This document shows, in pieces, positions 35,907-46,959 of a DNA stretch of 64,000 bases. The stretch covers positions 723,606-787,605 of the forward strand of contig NZ_QUNH01000002.1 of the NCBI RefSeq assembly GCF_003387355.1, in the 5' to 3' direction. Source of the stretch: Winogradskyella sediminis. Lineage in GTDB: Bacteria; Bacteroidota; Bacteroidia; Flavobacteriales; Flavobacteriaceae. Every line of letters begins with the position of its first letter. Within the stretch, counting starts at the first letter, position 1. The translations under genes were made by a program, and so were the position numbers. The notes under the pieces were generated by a model. That model searched no databases, was not told the DNA's origin, and saw only the letters and a list, made by a program, of their open reading frames with translations.

Positions 35907-38318
35907 CTATCTCAATTTGGGATAATCCGAAGGGCTCACCTCATGCATAACTTCATAGATGGCTTCAAAGATATCTTCTGCAGATGGTTTAGAAAAATAG
36001 TCTCCATCAGTACCATAAGCTGGTCGGTGTGGTTTTGCAGCTAAGGTGATTGGTGAACTATCTAAATATTGAAATGCACCTTGAGTATTTAGAATTTCAT
36101 TCAATATATAAGCTGAAGCTCCACCTTTAACATCTTCATCTATAACCACTACACGGTTAGTTTTGGCGATACTTTTTACAATATCATGGTTTAAATCGAA
36201 TGGCAATAAAGACTGCACATCAATAATTTCCGCGTCAATACCAACGACTTGTAGTTCTTTGGCTGCTTTTTCAACCAAGCGTAAAGTAGAGCCGTATGAT
36301 ACTAAAGTGATATCTTCACCGGCTCTAATGGTTTCTACAACTCCGATGGGTGTTTTAAATTCACCTATGTTGTTTGGCAATTTTTCTTTTAAGCGATAAC
36401 CATTTAAGCATTCAACAACCAAAGCAGGTTCATCGCTATCCAATAAGGTATTGTAAAAACCAGCAGCTTTGGTCATGTTTCTTGGAACTAACACGTGGAT
36501 TCCTCTAATTAAATTAAGTACACCACCCATTTGTGAGCCAGAATGCCAAATACCTTCTAGCCTATGACCTCGAGTTCTAACAATTAGCGGAGCTTTTTGG
36601 CGTCCTTTGGTGCGGTATTGCACGGTTGCTAAATCATCGCTCATTATTTGAAGTGCATACATAATGTAATCCAAATACTGAATTTCTGCAATAGGTCTTA
36701 AACCACGCATAGCCATACCGATTCCTTGACCTATAATTGTGGCTTCTCTAATACCTGTATCAGAAACTCTTAAAGCGCCATGTTTTTCTTGAAGTCCTTC
36801 TAAACCTTGATTTACATCTCCGATATAACCAGCATCCTCGCCAAAGATTAAGGCTTCAGGATAATTATTAAAAATAGCATCAAAATTTTCTCGCAATACT
36901 ACACGTCCGTCAACCTCCTCTGCATTGGCATCATAAGTTGGGGGAACTTCGGATTGGTTTAATGCGCTCTGTGGAGATTCGCTATATAAGTGAGAACTGT
37001 ATTTAGGTTGAATGGTATTTATATAATTTGTAACCCAGTTCTGTAATGCAGTTTTCTCTGTAGACGACTCTGACACCACATATCGCAAAGCCTTTCGAGT
37101 TGTTGTAAGTATGTTACGACGCAAAGGCTCGTCAAAACTTTCTAGTTCATTTTTTAATTTTGTAATAAAGACTCCATTAGAACTAGACGCTGCTAACTGT
37201 TCTAGTAAACTAAGCGCTTCTTTACGTTCTGCTAAAATTGGATTTATACAGGCAGCCCAAGCAGCTTTTTTACCTTCTCTAACCTCTTTCTTAATACGGC
37301 GTTCTAAGGCTGTTAATTCTTCGTCTGTGGCAATATTGTTAGCAATCATCCAATGACGCATTTGCACATTACAATCGTACTCAGCTTCCCACTTTAATCG
37401 GTCCTTATCTTTATAACGCTCATGCGATCCTGAAGTGGAGTGTCCTTGTGGTTGTGTTAATTCTTGAACATGAATCATAACGGGAACATGTTCCGTCCTC
37501 GAAATTTTAGCAGCACGTTGATAGGTATCCATTAATTCAGGATAGTTCCAACCGTCCACTCTAAAAATTTCGTAACCTTTTAAGTCACCTTCACGTTGGA
37601 AGCCTTTTAATATTTCAGAGATATTTTCTTTAGTTGTTTGGTGTCTTGCATGTACCGAAATACCATATTGGTCATCCCAAATACTAATCACCATGGGTAC
37701 TTGTAATACACCAGCAGCATTTATGGTTTCGAAAAATAGACCTTCACTTGTACTAGCATTACCAATCGTTCCCCAAGCAATTTCGTTCCCTTTTTTAGAA
37801 AACTTGGTGGTATCAATTCCGTCTACATCTCTATATATTTTAGATGCTTGTGCTAAACCTAAAAGTCGAGGCATTTGGCCTGCGGTTGGTGAAATATCAG
37901 AACTCGAATTCTTTTGTTCTGTTAAGTTTTTCCACTGACCATTTTCGTCTAAACTATGGGTAGCAAAATGGCCTCCCATTTGGCGACCTGCAGACATGGG
38001 CTCGTCTTTAATATCTGTATTGGCATACAAACCGGCAAAAAATTGTTCGATAGTAAGTTCACCAATAGCCATCATAAACGTTTGATCTCTGTAGTAACCA
38101 GATCTAAAATCACCGTTTCTAAATGCTTTTGCCCATGCAATTTGTGGGATTTCTTTACCATCTCCAAAAATTCCAAACTTAGCTTTTCCGGTGAGTACTT
38201 CCCTACGACCTAGTAAACTACACTCACGGCTGGTGACAGCCACTTTGTAATCGTTTAAAACCTCTGTTTTAAAATCTTCAAATGTAATCTCTGTTTTGGT
38301 GTTGGGAGTCGTCTTCAT
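35907..38318 (-). CDS. Fused alpha-ketoacid dehydrogenase E1 component (alpha + beta subunits)
   Basis: An 803-residue fusion: E1-alpha-like (about 1-340) followed by E1-beta-like (about 460-803, with FDAIFNNYPEALIFGEDAGYIGDVNQGLEGLQEKHGALRV summarised as its start). It decarboxylates 2-oxo acids with thiamine diphosphate, most likely branched-chain 2-oxo acids, passing the acyl group to an E2 encoded elsewhere. The TPP site is unusual: GDG is replaced by G186-N-A188 and the later Asn pair by D215-D216. This appears to be a property of the fused flavobacterial family. The gene is monocistronic. Confidence 0.9.
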   Translation of the reverse strand: MKTTPNTKTEITFEDFKTEVLNDYKVAVTSRECSLLGRREVLTGKAKFGIFGDGKEIPQIAWAKAFRNGDFRSGYYRDQTFMMAIGELTIEQFFAGLYANTDIKDEPMSAGRQMGGHFATHSLDENGQWKNLTEQKNSSSDISPTAGQMPRLLGLAQASKIYRDVDGIDTTKFSKKGNEIAWGTIGNASTSEGLFFETINAAGVLQVPMVISIWDDQYGISVHARHQTTKENISEILKGFQREGDLKGYEIFRVDGWNYPELMDTYQRAAKISRTEHVPVMIHVQELTQPQGHSTSGSHERYKDKDRLKWEAEYDCNVQMRHWMIANNIATDEELTALERRIKKEVREGKKAAWAACINPILAERKEALSLLEQLAASSSNGVFITKLKNELESFDEPLRRNILTTTRKALRYVVSESSTEKTALQNWVTNYINTIQPKYSSHLYSESPQSALNQSEVPPTYDANAEEVDGRVVLRENFDAIFNNYPEALIFGEDAGYIGDVNQGLEGLQEKHGALRVSDTGIREATIIGQGIGMAMRGLRPIAEIQYLDYIMYALQIMSDDLATVQYRTKGRQKAPLIVRTRGHRLEGIWHSGSQMGGVLNLIRGIHVLVPRNMTKAAGFYNTLLDSDEPALVVECLNGYRLKEKLPNNIGEFKTPIGVVETIRAGEDITLVSYGSTLRLVEKAAKELQVVGIDAEIIDVQSLLPFDLNHDIVKSIAKTNRVVVIDEDVKGGASAYILNEILNTQGAFQYLDSSPITLAAKPHRPAYGTDGDYFSKPSAEDIFEAIYEVMHEVSPSDYPKLR

Positions 38319-38472
38319 ATAAGCACTTTTTAGGTCTTGCGAAAGTACAAAAAATTAACATTTAATGCAAGGCTATAAGGTGTTATAATCTTAAGGTATT
38401 CTTAGTTAAGGTGTCTTTTTGTTGATAATTCTTCAAATAAACAGATTATTTTAACTTTTCAGTAAGAATCTG

Positions 38473-41313
38473 CTAATACCATTTGCGTCTAAATAGACCG
38501 AGGAGTACTTGTGGGTCTACTGTAAACATAATACGAATTCGTTGATCGTAATCAGATTCTCCTACCTCCCAACCCAAATTGGAATATATCGGGAAATAGA
38601 TTTCAAAATAATCTTCTACAAGGTTTAATCGAATCCCAGAGTCGTACACAAATTTAGGGTCAATAAACTTGTTTTTTACCAATCCAATATCGGTATACGC
38701 TTGGATATACCTCCAAATCGAAGTGCTAAAATTAGCCGTGGTCATCCATTGGTTAGCAAATGGTGTGGCTAATTTAGATTTAAAGCCTCCTTCGGCTATA
38801 ATAATTTGTTGACTAAATATTCCGGAGTCTTCAGAACGTCCTAAATAGTTAAGATCAAATAAGTAGTCGGTAGGTCGATCTAAGGCAAAACTAAAATAGT
38901 TAGAATTAGGGTTGGAATTGTTATCTAGGAAAACTCCTGCAAAAAATCTAAAATTAATATTTCGATTGCTATGGGTTAGTTTTCTAAACTCGTAATTAAA
39001 AGAGACCTTACTAAATTTATTCGCAATTTGAATGTCTGAAGATAACTTAGAATAATTAATGACTCCAGGGTTAAAATGGGTGTACCTTAAGTTAAAAACT
39101 CCGTAATCGGGTTCATCTAAAGGAATGGTGGCTTCTTCGCCAATATCTCTAGAAATGCTGACATACCGCGCCATAATTTGATCGACTTGAGGCGACCTAA
39201 AATAAGCATCGTTCCTAAAGCTAAAAGTTAACGATGGTCTTATTCTTGTAAAAAAAGCATCATTACCATAGGATTGATAACCCGCTGAAATCCCATAACT
39301 AATATCGTATAGATTTTTATTTTCAATATTATGAGAGTAAAATATGGATGTAGAACCCGTGAGTGCGTTAGATTTTGTAGCATACTGAGGTGAAAAACGA
39401 TAGTTTAAACGCTTTCTTAATATGGTTTTGTTATACACCTTTGTTCCTAGGGTTAAGCCGTCATATATATTATTGAACTCCACCAAGGGCATAAAGAATA
39501 CTTGGTTGTAGTTAGGATCTTCTAGATCTTTAAATAAGCGCAACTGAAACGGTTTGTTATTGAGAAAAGAGCCTTTGGTGGCTTTGTAATTATCGCGCTG
39601 ATTGTATTCTGGTATTACATTATTGTAATCTAGGACAAACATATCTGTACTATCTTTTGGTAAGGTTATGGTTTTAGTCCCTTGTATATTTTCTACCCAT
39701 AACTTACCCACAACCGAATCCTTTTTTAATTTAAAAACAGGAATAGGCATGCTATTATCGCGCTTATTTTTTAAAGTTAATTTTAAGGAATCCTCTAACG
39801 TTTTAATAGACGCTATTTTAAAATCAATTTTCTTTCTAGTTCCGATATAATCTGTAAAAAACCAGTCGATATTTTTTGTGGTTTTAGAGGCTATAAAAGT
39901 TTCAAAATCTTCTAAAGACACGGGTTGTAATTGATACGCTTCTAGAAATTCCGTAATATCGTCAGAGAGCTGAGTGTCTTCAGTAAAAGCATCTAAGTAG
40001 TTGAGCCCTAAACCTGCTTTGTATTTTCCTGCAATATTGGTATTAAATTTAGTTAAGGAATCTTTAGAGGTGGTTAAGGGTTGATCTCTGTTTTTGCGTG
40101 CAATTTCCATGTAGTACAGGTAGTACTGAAAATTAAATTTTAAATCGGCAGCATGAAAAGACCTAATACCCCAAACATCTGCTAAAGAACCTAAAAGCTT
40201 AGTGTCTGGATAATACTCTTCAACATATTTTATTAAATAATAGACCTGAAGGCCTTCACTTAACCAATGTTCTTTTCTAGGATTAAGTAAAAGTGTATTA
40301 TCTAGATATTTTTTTAATGCAGTTTTTAACAGTTTTAATTCGTATTGAAAGTCTGCTTGAAATGGTCGTAAAAATGCAGGAAGCTGATTTAATCCATACA
40401 GTGGATTTTTCTGATATTCTAAAGATGTTACCAATAATTGTTTGTGTGGATATGTGCCTAAGTGTTTGGTAAGGTACCTTGTAACTTTATCGGTAATTAA
40501 AGCTTTTGTTGGGCCTGGAAGTCCTTTTTCCTTAATATCCGAAATGATCACAAAATCATCTGTTTGTACAAAATTGTATGATGGAAATTTATATAGCGAC
40601 AAGTACGTGTCGGTTCTGTCTTTTCCACTTAAGATAGTGGTCTGTGTTTGCGTTTCATTATCAATAGTGGTAGCGTTAAAATTGAGCTCAGAGGTAACTT
40701 TGTAATTTCTTGGGTAGCTAATGCTTAGGGTAATATCTGATTTAGGAACAAATAAATCATTCAAATTTTTATTGCTGTAATACTGCCATTCACCATCATA
40801 AACAGCTGGAGTGATATACCAGTATTTTAAGTCAAAATCATTACTCTTTGTTACACCATAATCTGTAAAACTAGCATCTGGAATTTGCAATACATATTGA
40901 AGCTGTAACGTATAAGATGCTCCTGCTGCTAAAGGGTGGGCTAATTGTACGTTTATAACATCTGGACTCGCTTCTAACCGACTAAACGCTAGGGTGATGT
41001 CGTTTTCGTTTTTAATTGAGGTAATCTCAGTAAAACCGCGTTCTTCATCTTTAGCTAAATGGAATTTAGTGCTAAACTCTTCTTCAAAACGCTTGGCTAA
41101 AGGAGTCGATTTTGACGAATAACTATGGTTCCAGTCGTTTAAGTAAATGGAGGAAAGCACAGTATCTGTATCGTTTTTATATACTATAGTCTGTGCTATA
41201 GATATCGTTTTGGTGTCGACGTTAACTTTTGCGGCAATAGACATGGTGTTTTGAGCTGCAACATGGAAGCCAAAAAGGATGACAAGGACTGTTATGAAAG
41301 TGTATTTATTCAA
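38473..41313 (-). CDS. M1 peptidase-like protein with replaced zinc site and a C-terminal barrel
   Basis: A 946-residue exported protein (signal about residues 1-20). Residues 25-490 follow the M1 aminopeptidase plan: an N-terminal beta domain, then a gluzincin-like fold. The catalytic HExxH is replaced by K330-T-A-L-K334, yet E353 (WLSEGLQVYY) lies exactly 18 residues further, as in M1 enzymes; no GMEN exopeptidase motif is seen. Residues from about 590 have alternating beta strands and end in FRRKWY, as in an outer-membrane barrel. It is therefore a pseudoenzyme, probably surface- or periplasm-facing. The start abuts the stop of the upstream nuclease-like gene. Confidence 0.82.
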   Translation of the reverse strand: MNKYTFITVLVILFGFHVAAQNTMSIAAKVNVDTKTISIAQTIVYKNDTDTVLSSIYLNDWNHSYSSKSTPLAKRFEEEFSTKFHLAKDEERGFTEITSIKNENDITLAFSRLEASPDVINVQLAHPLAAGASYTLQLQYVLQIPDASFTDYGVTKSNDFDLKYWYITPAVYDGEWQYYSNKNLNDLFVPKSDITLSISYPRNYKVTSELNFNATTIDNETQTQTTILSGKDRTDTYLSLYKFPSYNFVQTDDFVIISDIKEKGLPGPTKALITDKVTRYLTKHLGTYPHKQLLVTSLEYQKNPLYGLNQLPAFLRPFQADFQYELKLLKTALKKYLDNTLLLNPRKEHWLSEGLQVYYLIKYVEEYYPDTKLLGSLADVWGIRSFHAADLKFNFQYYLYYMEIARKNRDQPLTTSKDSLTKFNTNIAGKYKAGLGLNYLDAFTEDTQLSDDITEFLEAYQLQPVSLEDFETFIASKTTKNIDWFFTDYIGTRKKIDFKIASIKTLEDSLKLTLKNKRDNSMPIPVFKLKKDSVVGKLWVENIQGTKTITLPKDSTDMFVLDYNNVIPEYNQRDNYKATKGSFLNNKPFQLRLFKDLEDPNYNQVFFMPLVEFNNIYDGLTLGTKVYNKTILRKRLNYRFSPQYATKSNALTGSTSIFYSHNIENKNLYDISYGISAGYQSYGNDAFFTRIRPSLTFSFRNDAYFRSPQVDQIMARYVSISRDIGEEATIPLDEPDYGVFNLRYTHFNPGVINYSKLSSDIQIANKFSKVSFNYEFRKLTHSNRNINFRFFAGVFLDNNSNPNSNYFSFALDRPTDYLFDLNYLGRSEDSGIFSQQIIIAEGGFKSKLATPFANQWMTTANFSTSIWRYIQAYTDIGLVKNKFIDPKFVYDSGIRLNLVEDYFEIYFPIYSNLGWEVGESDYDQRIRIMFTVDPQVLLGLFRRKWY

Positions 41314-42585
41314 CTAGAGCATTATAAATTTTAACGGATTCATATAACTTTGAGATAGGGTTACATAGTATAAACCTTTGTTTAAATCCGAAACATCAAT
41401 ATACTGTTTATTTTCAGAATTCATTTGAAATGTTTTTACTTGTTGTCCTAAATTATTAGAAATGATTAAGGTAGCGTTATGCAATGTTATATCATTAAGG
41501 GTAACGACTAAGTGTTGATTTACAACTGTTGCATTTAACCCGAAACGCGAAGCTATCTGAAATTTATCTACATTTAAAAACGTAGCATCTGTTTCTAAAG
41601 ACAAGGTTACGGGAAGATGGTCACTAAAATTATGTAAATGATTTCTTAATGTATACGAAAATTTAGAGTCTGTGGTTTCGCATTCCGATGCATTAATTGC
41701 TTTATTCCAACAAGAAGTTAAACCATTATTACCATACACTTCATACGAATCTGGCACATAAGTAAGGCTAGCAGTATTAGTCATGTTTTGAGAAGTGAGT
41801 ATAAAATCAAATCGATCGTCAAAACCTCCTGTGGTGCCACCCATGCCTGTTTGTGTTCGGGTAGATTGCGTAAATACATCGACGTAATTAGAATTGTTAT
41901 GCCAACTACCAACACGATTTGCGGGATCTACAAACACAATTGAGTTGTTGTTATCTATTAAGGTCTGAAAAGCATCTTCACTTGAGGTATAGATATTTAG
42001 ATCTCCACCTAATAAAACATTAGAGTCTGCAGGTAAGGTGTCTAAAAAAGTTTCTAAATCTTGGATCATTTCAAAACGTTTCTGAGCATTATATGTTCCG
42101 CTCGATGCTTTTAAATGACACACAATGATATAAAGTTCTACCGGGTTTGAGTCTTGATTGATAGTTCTTAATTGCACACGGTACACATTAAAATCTCTGA
42201 GATATGTCGGCACAATAATCTCTTCCTCTAATGTAAATTTAGAGCTGTTATAATATAATAAATTCTGTAAATCATTTTGATCACCCCAACTATCGTCAGA
42301 AGTATTTGATGTATAAGTTGCCATATCGTAATCTAAACTGATTGCACTCTTTACGGTATTTAAAATTTCGGTAGCTCCGGTTATATTATTAAGCTCACAA
42401 ACTAAAAATAAATCGGGTTTATAGTCTGATAAAATGTATGCTAAATCGTTGATGCGATTTGGAACGGCATCTTCTAATGGATAATTTAATAAATTATAAA
42501 ACATCACTTTAACCGTTTCTTGTGAAGAAACTGAGGTTAAAGTGAAGAGTGTGGCTATAAAGAAAACTCGAATTTTCATTTTCAT
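41314..42585 (-). CDS. Endonuclease/exonuclease/phosphatase family protein with T9SS sorting domain
   Basis: A 423-residue secreted protein. The signal peptide is about residues 1-22 (ending VSSQ). The EEP domain spans about 24-330, with the usual Asn and Glu near the start (FYNLLNYP, LVCELNN), GGDLNIYTS and the final SDHLPV. The last 75 residues form a type IX secretion sorting domain (ATLIISNNLGQQVKTFQM..DVSDLNKGLYYVTL). It should be exported to the cell surface or medium and cleave nucleic acids or phosphoesters. The next gene starts one base after its stop. Confidence 0.88.
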   Translation of the reverse strand: MKMKIRVFFIATLFTLTSVSSQETVKVMFYNLLNYPLEDAVPNRINDLAYILSDYKPDLFLVCELNNITGATEILNTVKSAISLDYDMATYTSNTSDDSWGDQNDLQNLLYYNSSKFTLEEEIIVPTYLRDFNVYRVQLRTINQDSNPVELYIIVCHLKASSGTYNAQKRFEMIQDLETFLDTLPADSNVLLGGDLNIYTSSEDAFQTLIDNNNSIVFVDPANRVGSWHNNSNYVDVFTQSTRTQTGMGGTTGGFDDRFDFILTSQNMTNTASLTYVPDSYEVYGNNGLTSCWNKAINASECETTDSKFSYTLRNHLHNFSDHLPVTLSLETDATFLNVDKFQIASRFGLNATVVNQHLVVTLNDITLHNATLIISNNLGQQVKTFQMNSENKQYIDVSDLNKGLYYVTLSQSYMNPLKFIML

Positions 42586-42700
42586 GTATTTAAGCGTATA
42601 GAGTTTTAATTGTCAATGGGTGTTTATAATAAACGATACATCACTGATAATTATTTTTTTTGAAGTTTATTTTATAGCATGAATTAAAAATAGGATAGGC

Positions 42701-43387
42701 TTAGAAATTAGGACTAAGATCATACTCTTTGTAGAATTCATCAAGTATATCGATAACTTCGTCTGGAGTATCGACAAGATGAATTAAGTCTAAATCGTTA
42801 GCACTAATATTTCCTGCATCAATTAATGTGGTTTTTACCCATTCAAATAATCCTCCCCAAAATTCTGTTCCAACTAAAATGATAGGGAACGTTTCAATTT
42901 TATGCGTTTGGATTAAAGTAATTGCTTCAAAAAGTTCATCTAAGGTTCCGAAACCTCCTGGCATAACTACAAAACCTTGAGAGTATTTTACAAACATCAC
43001 TTTTCTCACAAAGAAATAATCGAAATCTAAACTTTTATCAGAGTCGATATAGGGATTGTCGTGTTGCTCAAAAGGTAACTCTATATTAAGTCCTACAGAG
43101 GTACCACCTGCAATATGAGCCCCTTTGTTACCCGCTTCCATAATACCTGGTCCTCCACCTGTAATGACTCCGTAGCCGTGGTCTACAATTTTAGTAGCAA
43201 CTTCTTCTGCTAATTTGTAAAATTTATGATCTGGTTTGGTACGTGCAGATCCAAAAATAGATACACAAGGGCCTATTTTACTTAGTTTTTCGTAACCATT
43301 AACAAATTCTCCCATAATTTTAAATATGGCCCAAGAATCATTGGTTTTTATTTCATTCCAGCGTTTACTATTACTTTCGTTTCGCAT
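42701..43387 (-). CDS. LOG family protein (TIGR00730, cytokinin riboside phosphoribohydrolase-like)
   Basis: A 228-residue cytosolic Rossmann-fold protein. The LOG signature is complete: ITGGGPGIMEAGNKGA for nucleotide binding and PGGFGTLDELFEA for catalysis. Relatives hydrolyse AMP or cytokinin ribotides to free base and ribose 5-phosphate, and have often been mislabelled lysine decarboxylase. An imperfect hairpin (AAAGCCATAT / ATATGGCTTT at 43423-43446) lies upstream of the start, of unknown role. Confidence 0.9.
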   Translation of the reverse strand: MRNESNSKRWNEIKTNDSWAIFKIMGEFVNGYEKLSKIGPCVSIFGSARTKPDHKFYKLAEEVATKIVDHGYGVITGGGPGIMEAGNKGAHIAGGTSVGLNIELPFEQHDNPYIDSDKSLDFDYFFVRKVMFVKYSQGFVVMPGGFGTLDELFEAITLIQTHKIETFPIILVGTEFWGGLFEWVKTTLIDAGNISANDLDLIHLVDTPDEVIDILDEFYKEYDLSPNF

Positions 43388-43505
43388 ATGTTTATTATTA
43401 CTATGATTTATTATAACAATATAAAAGCCATATTGATATATGGCTTTGTCTAAATTTTAAGACCTTCAAAGTTAAGTTAAATAGATTGAAATTGGTATTT
43501 AATAA

Positions 43506-43544
43506 TAAAAAAAATAAGCGTACCTTATTGAAAGGATACGCTTA
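43506..43544 (-). terminator. Terminator of the small lmo0937-type gene
   Basis: On the minus strand AAGCGTATCC and GGTACGCTT pair and are followed by eight T. It lies directly after the 55-residue gene. Confidence 0.85.
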
Positions 43545-43565
43545 AGTATTTTAGTAATTTTATAG

Positions 43566-43751
<186 letters not shown>

Positions 43752-43945
43752 TTAATACAGACAAGTTATGAAATAAAAGAATGGCTTTATAAAACGAAAA
43801 GGTATTGAGTTAATATTCGTTCTAAAAGGGGTAGAATTCAGTGTCTCGTGTTGAGTATTCAGTGTTAAGTTGCTGCTCAAAGGTTATAAAAATATAGTAT
43901 GCGTTCTACCAGATGCAATTCTTAATTTTTATTTTCTAACAACCA

Positions 43946-46774
43946 CTACATCATTTCCTTCTTCAAAAACTTTGCAGTGTAACTTTTCTTATCCTTAATA
44001 ATGGCTTCTGGTGTACCTTTAGCTACTAGGTTTCCTCCTCCTTTTCCTCCTTCGTAACCAATATCTATGATATAATCTACGGTTTTAATAACATCGAGAT
44101 TATGTTCTATGATTAGAACAGTATTTCCTTTATCGGCTAATTTATTTAGGACTTTCATAAGGACTCTGATGTCTTCAAAATGAAGCCCTGTGGTAGGTTC
44201 ATCTAAAATATAGAAGGTGTTTCCTGTATCGCGTTTACTTAATTCTGTGGCTAATTTTATACGCTGTGCTTCACCACCAGAAAGGGTAGTACTTTGTTGC
44301 CCAAGTGTAATATAGCCTAAGCCAACATCCTTAATTGTTTTGAGTTTTCTGTGGATTTTTGGTATGTTTTCAAAGAAATCTACAGCTTCTTCAATAGTCA
44401 TGTCTAAAACATCACTTATAGATTTTCCTTTATATCTAATCTCTAAAGTTTCACGATTAAAACGTTTACCTTGGCAAGTTTCGCATTCCACATATACGTC
44501 TGGTAAGAAATTCATCTCAATAACACGTAAGCCACCTCCTTGGCAAGTTTCACAACGTCCGCCTTTAACATTAAAACTAAATCGTCCTGGCTTATAACCG
44601 CGAATCATAGCTTCAGGAATCTTGGCAAAGAGACTTCTAATTTCATCAAAAGTTTTAGTGTAGGTTGCCGGGTTACTTCGTGGAGTTCTACCAATTGGAG
44701 ATTGATTAATATCAATAACTTTATCTAAATGCTCTAAGCCTGTAATGCTTTTATAAGGCATTGGTTTCTTTACGCCATTGAAATAGTGTGCATTAAGTAT
44801 AGGGTAAAGTGTTTCATTTATTAACGTCGATTTTCCACTCCCTGAAACACCTGTAACTCCAATCATCTTACCTAAAGGGAATTCTACATCAATATTTTTT
44901 AGGTTATTACCTGTGCATCCTTTTAAGACTAGTTTTTTACCGTTACCTTTTCGTCTGGTTTTAGGGATTTCAATTTCCTTTTCACCGTTGAGATAAGCTG
45001 CTGTTAGTGTGTTTTGCTTTAGTAATGCTTTTGGTGTGCCTTCACTAATTATTTCTCCACCATATTTACCTGCAAAAGGACCAATATCTATAACGTGGTC
45101 TGCGCGTTCTATCATATCCTTGTCGTGTTCTACCACGATCACAGAATTACCGACATCTCGTAAAGAGACCAAAGAGTTAATCAACTTTTCGTTATCACGT
45201 TGGTGTAATCCAATACTAGGCTCGTCTAATATATAAAGGACTCCAACCAACTGCGAACCAATTTGTGTTGCTAATCTTATACGTTGGGCTTCTCCTCCCG
45301 ACAAGGATTTAGAACTGCGGTTTAAATTAAGGTAGGTGAGCCCTACGTCTAATAAAAACTGAACTCTACTTTTGATTTCCTTAATAATTTCAGCTCCAAT
45401 TTGTTGCTGTTTAGCTGTTAAACGCGCTTGTAAACCGTCTAGCCACACACTTAATTCTACGACGTCCATACGCACCAAATCGGCAATACTTTTTCCGTCG
45501 ACCTTAAAGTAAAGGGATTCTTTTTTTAAGCGAGAGCCTTCGCACACCGGACATTCTACTTTGTTCATGTAATCTTTTGCCCAGCGCCTTAAGGACGTAG
45601 AATCTGAGTTGTACTGACTTTCAATAAAGCTTGCAACGCCTTCAAAGTCTATTTTGTAATCACGAGTAACACCAAGCAGTTTACTTTCTACGGTAAATTT
45701 ATCTTTGCCACCATACAAAATAACCTGTTTAGCAGCCTCTGGTATATCTTTCCAAGCATCATTCAGCGAAAATTCATAACGTTGAGCAATAGTTTCAAAT
45801 TGTTTAAAAATCCAGCTTTTCTTTTGTGGACCATGTGGTGCTAAAGCCCCATTTTTTATAGACAAGGTTTCATCTGGCACTAACTTACGTTCGTTAACGA
45901 CGTACAATTCGCCTATACCGTTACAGTTATAGCATGCACCTTTAGGAGAATTAAATGAAAAGTTATTGGGTTCTGGATTTGGATATGAAATCCCTGTTGA
46001 CGGACACATTAAATTTCGACTAAAAAAGCGTGGTTCGTTGGTATCTTGGTCAATCACCATTAAAACATCTTCACCGTGATACATCGCAGTGTTGATGCTC
46101 TCCATTAAGCGCTTATCATTGTTTTCTGAACCGTCAATTTTTAGTCTATCAATAACAATCTCTATATCGTGGGTTTTGTAACGATCTAGTTTCATGCCTT
46201 TTTCAATATCGACGATGTCTCCGTCCGTCCGTACCTTAACAAAGCCTTGCTTGGCTATTTGCTCAAACAATTCACGATAATGTCCTTTTCGAGAACGAAC
46301 AACAGGCGATAAAATATTAATCCGTTTCCCTTGGTAAGAGGCTAAAATGAGATCTTTAATTTGCTCATCATTATAGCTTACCATTTTTTCACCAGTCTCA
46401 TAACTATAGGCATCTGCTGCTCTTGCATAAAGAAGACGTAAAAAGTCATAGATTTCGGTAATAGTGCCTACAGTTGAACGTGGTGATTTACTGGTAGTCT
46501 TTTGCTCAATAGCAATCACAGGACTTAAGCCATCAATTTTGTCAACATCTGGTCGCTCTAAGCTACCCAAAAACTGACGTGCATAAGCTGAAAAAGTTTC
46601 AATATAGCGACGTTGTCCTTCGGCATAAATGGTATCAAAAGCCAATGATGATTTTCCACTACCAGATAAACCCGTTATGACCACCAGTTTGTCTCTCGGG
46701 ATAGTAACGTCAATGTTTTTAAGGTTGTGAACGCGTGCACCTTTAACTTCAATAGAATCGTTGAATGGGCTCAT
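43946..46774 (-). CDS. uvrA: Excinuclease ABC subunit A
   Basis: A 942-residue DNA damage sensor of nucleotide excision repair. Both ATPase sites are seen: GLSGSGKSS near residue 35 with LSGGEAQRI about residue 490, and GVSGSGKST near 640 with the second LSGGEAQRI about 830. The zinc fingers are present (CPVCEGSRL with its partner CYNCNG, and CETCQGGG with CETCQGKRF). Length is normal for UvrA. It starts 37 bases after a good -7 box and is monocistronic. Confidence 0.97.
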   Translation of the reverse strand: MSPFNDSIEVKGARVHNLKNIDVTIPRDKLVVITGLSGSGKSSLAFDTIYAEGQRRYIETFSAYARQFLGSLERPDVDKIDGLSPVIAIEQKTTSKSPRSTVGTITEIYDFLRLLYARAADAYSYETGEKMVSYNDEQIKDLILASYQGKRINILSPVVRSRKGHYRELFEQIAKQGFVKVRTDGDIVDIEKGMKLDRYKTHDIEIVIDRLKIDGSENNDKRLMESINTAMYHGEDVLMVIDQDTNEPRFFSRNLMCPSTGISYPNPEPNNFSFNSPKGACYNCNGIGELYVVNERKLVPDETLSIKNGALAPHGPQKKSWIFKQFETIAQRYEFSLNDAWKDIPEAAKQVILYGGKDKFTVESKLLGVTRDYKIDFEGVASFIESQYNSDSTSLRRWAKDYMNKVECPVCEGSRLKKESLYFKVDGKSIADLVRMDVVELSVWLDGLQARLTAKQQQIGAEIIKEIKSRVQFLLDVGLTYLNLNRSSKSLSGGEAQRIRLATQIGSQLVGVLYILDEPSIGLHQRDNEKLINSLVSLRDVGNSVIVVEHDKDMIERADHVIDIGPFAGKYGGEIISEGTPKALLKQNTLTAAYLNGEKEIEIPKTRRKGNGKKLVLKGCTGNNLKNIDVEFPLGKMIGVTGVSGSGKSTLINETLYPILNAHYFNGVKKPMPYKSITGLEHLDKVIDINQSPIGRTPRSNPATYTKTFDEIRSLFAKIPEAMIRGYKPGRFSFNVKGGRCETCQGGGLRVIEMNFLPDVYVECETCQGKRFNRETLEIRYKGKSISDVLDMTIEEAVDFFENIPKIHRKLKTIKDVGLGYITLGQQSTTLSGGEAQRIKLATELSKRDTGNTFYILDEPTTGLHFEDIRVLMKVLNKLADKGNTVLIIEHNLDVIKTVDYIIDIGYEGGKGGGNLVAKGTPEAIIKDKKSYTAKFLKKEMM

Positions 46775-46810
46775 ATATAGATTTGTCCTCTTGTATTTTT
46801 AGCAAAGTTG

Positions 46811-46818
46811 CAAAGGTA
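46811..46818 (-). promoter_or_regulatory. Candidate -7 box of the uvrA promoter
   Basis: The minus strand reads TACCTTTG, a full match to TAnnTTTG, 37 bases before the uvrA ATG. No clear -33 element. Confidence 0.5.
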
Positions 46819-46959
46819 CAAATTATAGTTGTTAAAAAGAATCGTAAAGATTGCTGTATGAACAGTCTAAAATAACCAATAGAGCGCATATTAATGTGGT
46901 TATAGTTCAGTTGTAAACGCAATATCACCTAAATTTATAAGATATAAACACAAACAGAC

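Noticed and set aside
43423-43446. AAAGCCATAT / ATATGGCTTT hairpin as terminator
   Set aside because: The T-run is weak on both strands and the strong hairpin at 43506-43544 already ends the small gene. It may be chance or a regulatory hairpin of the LOG gene.
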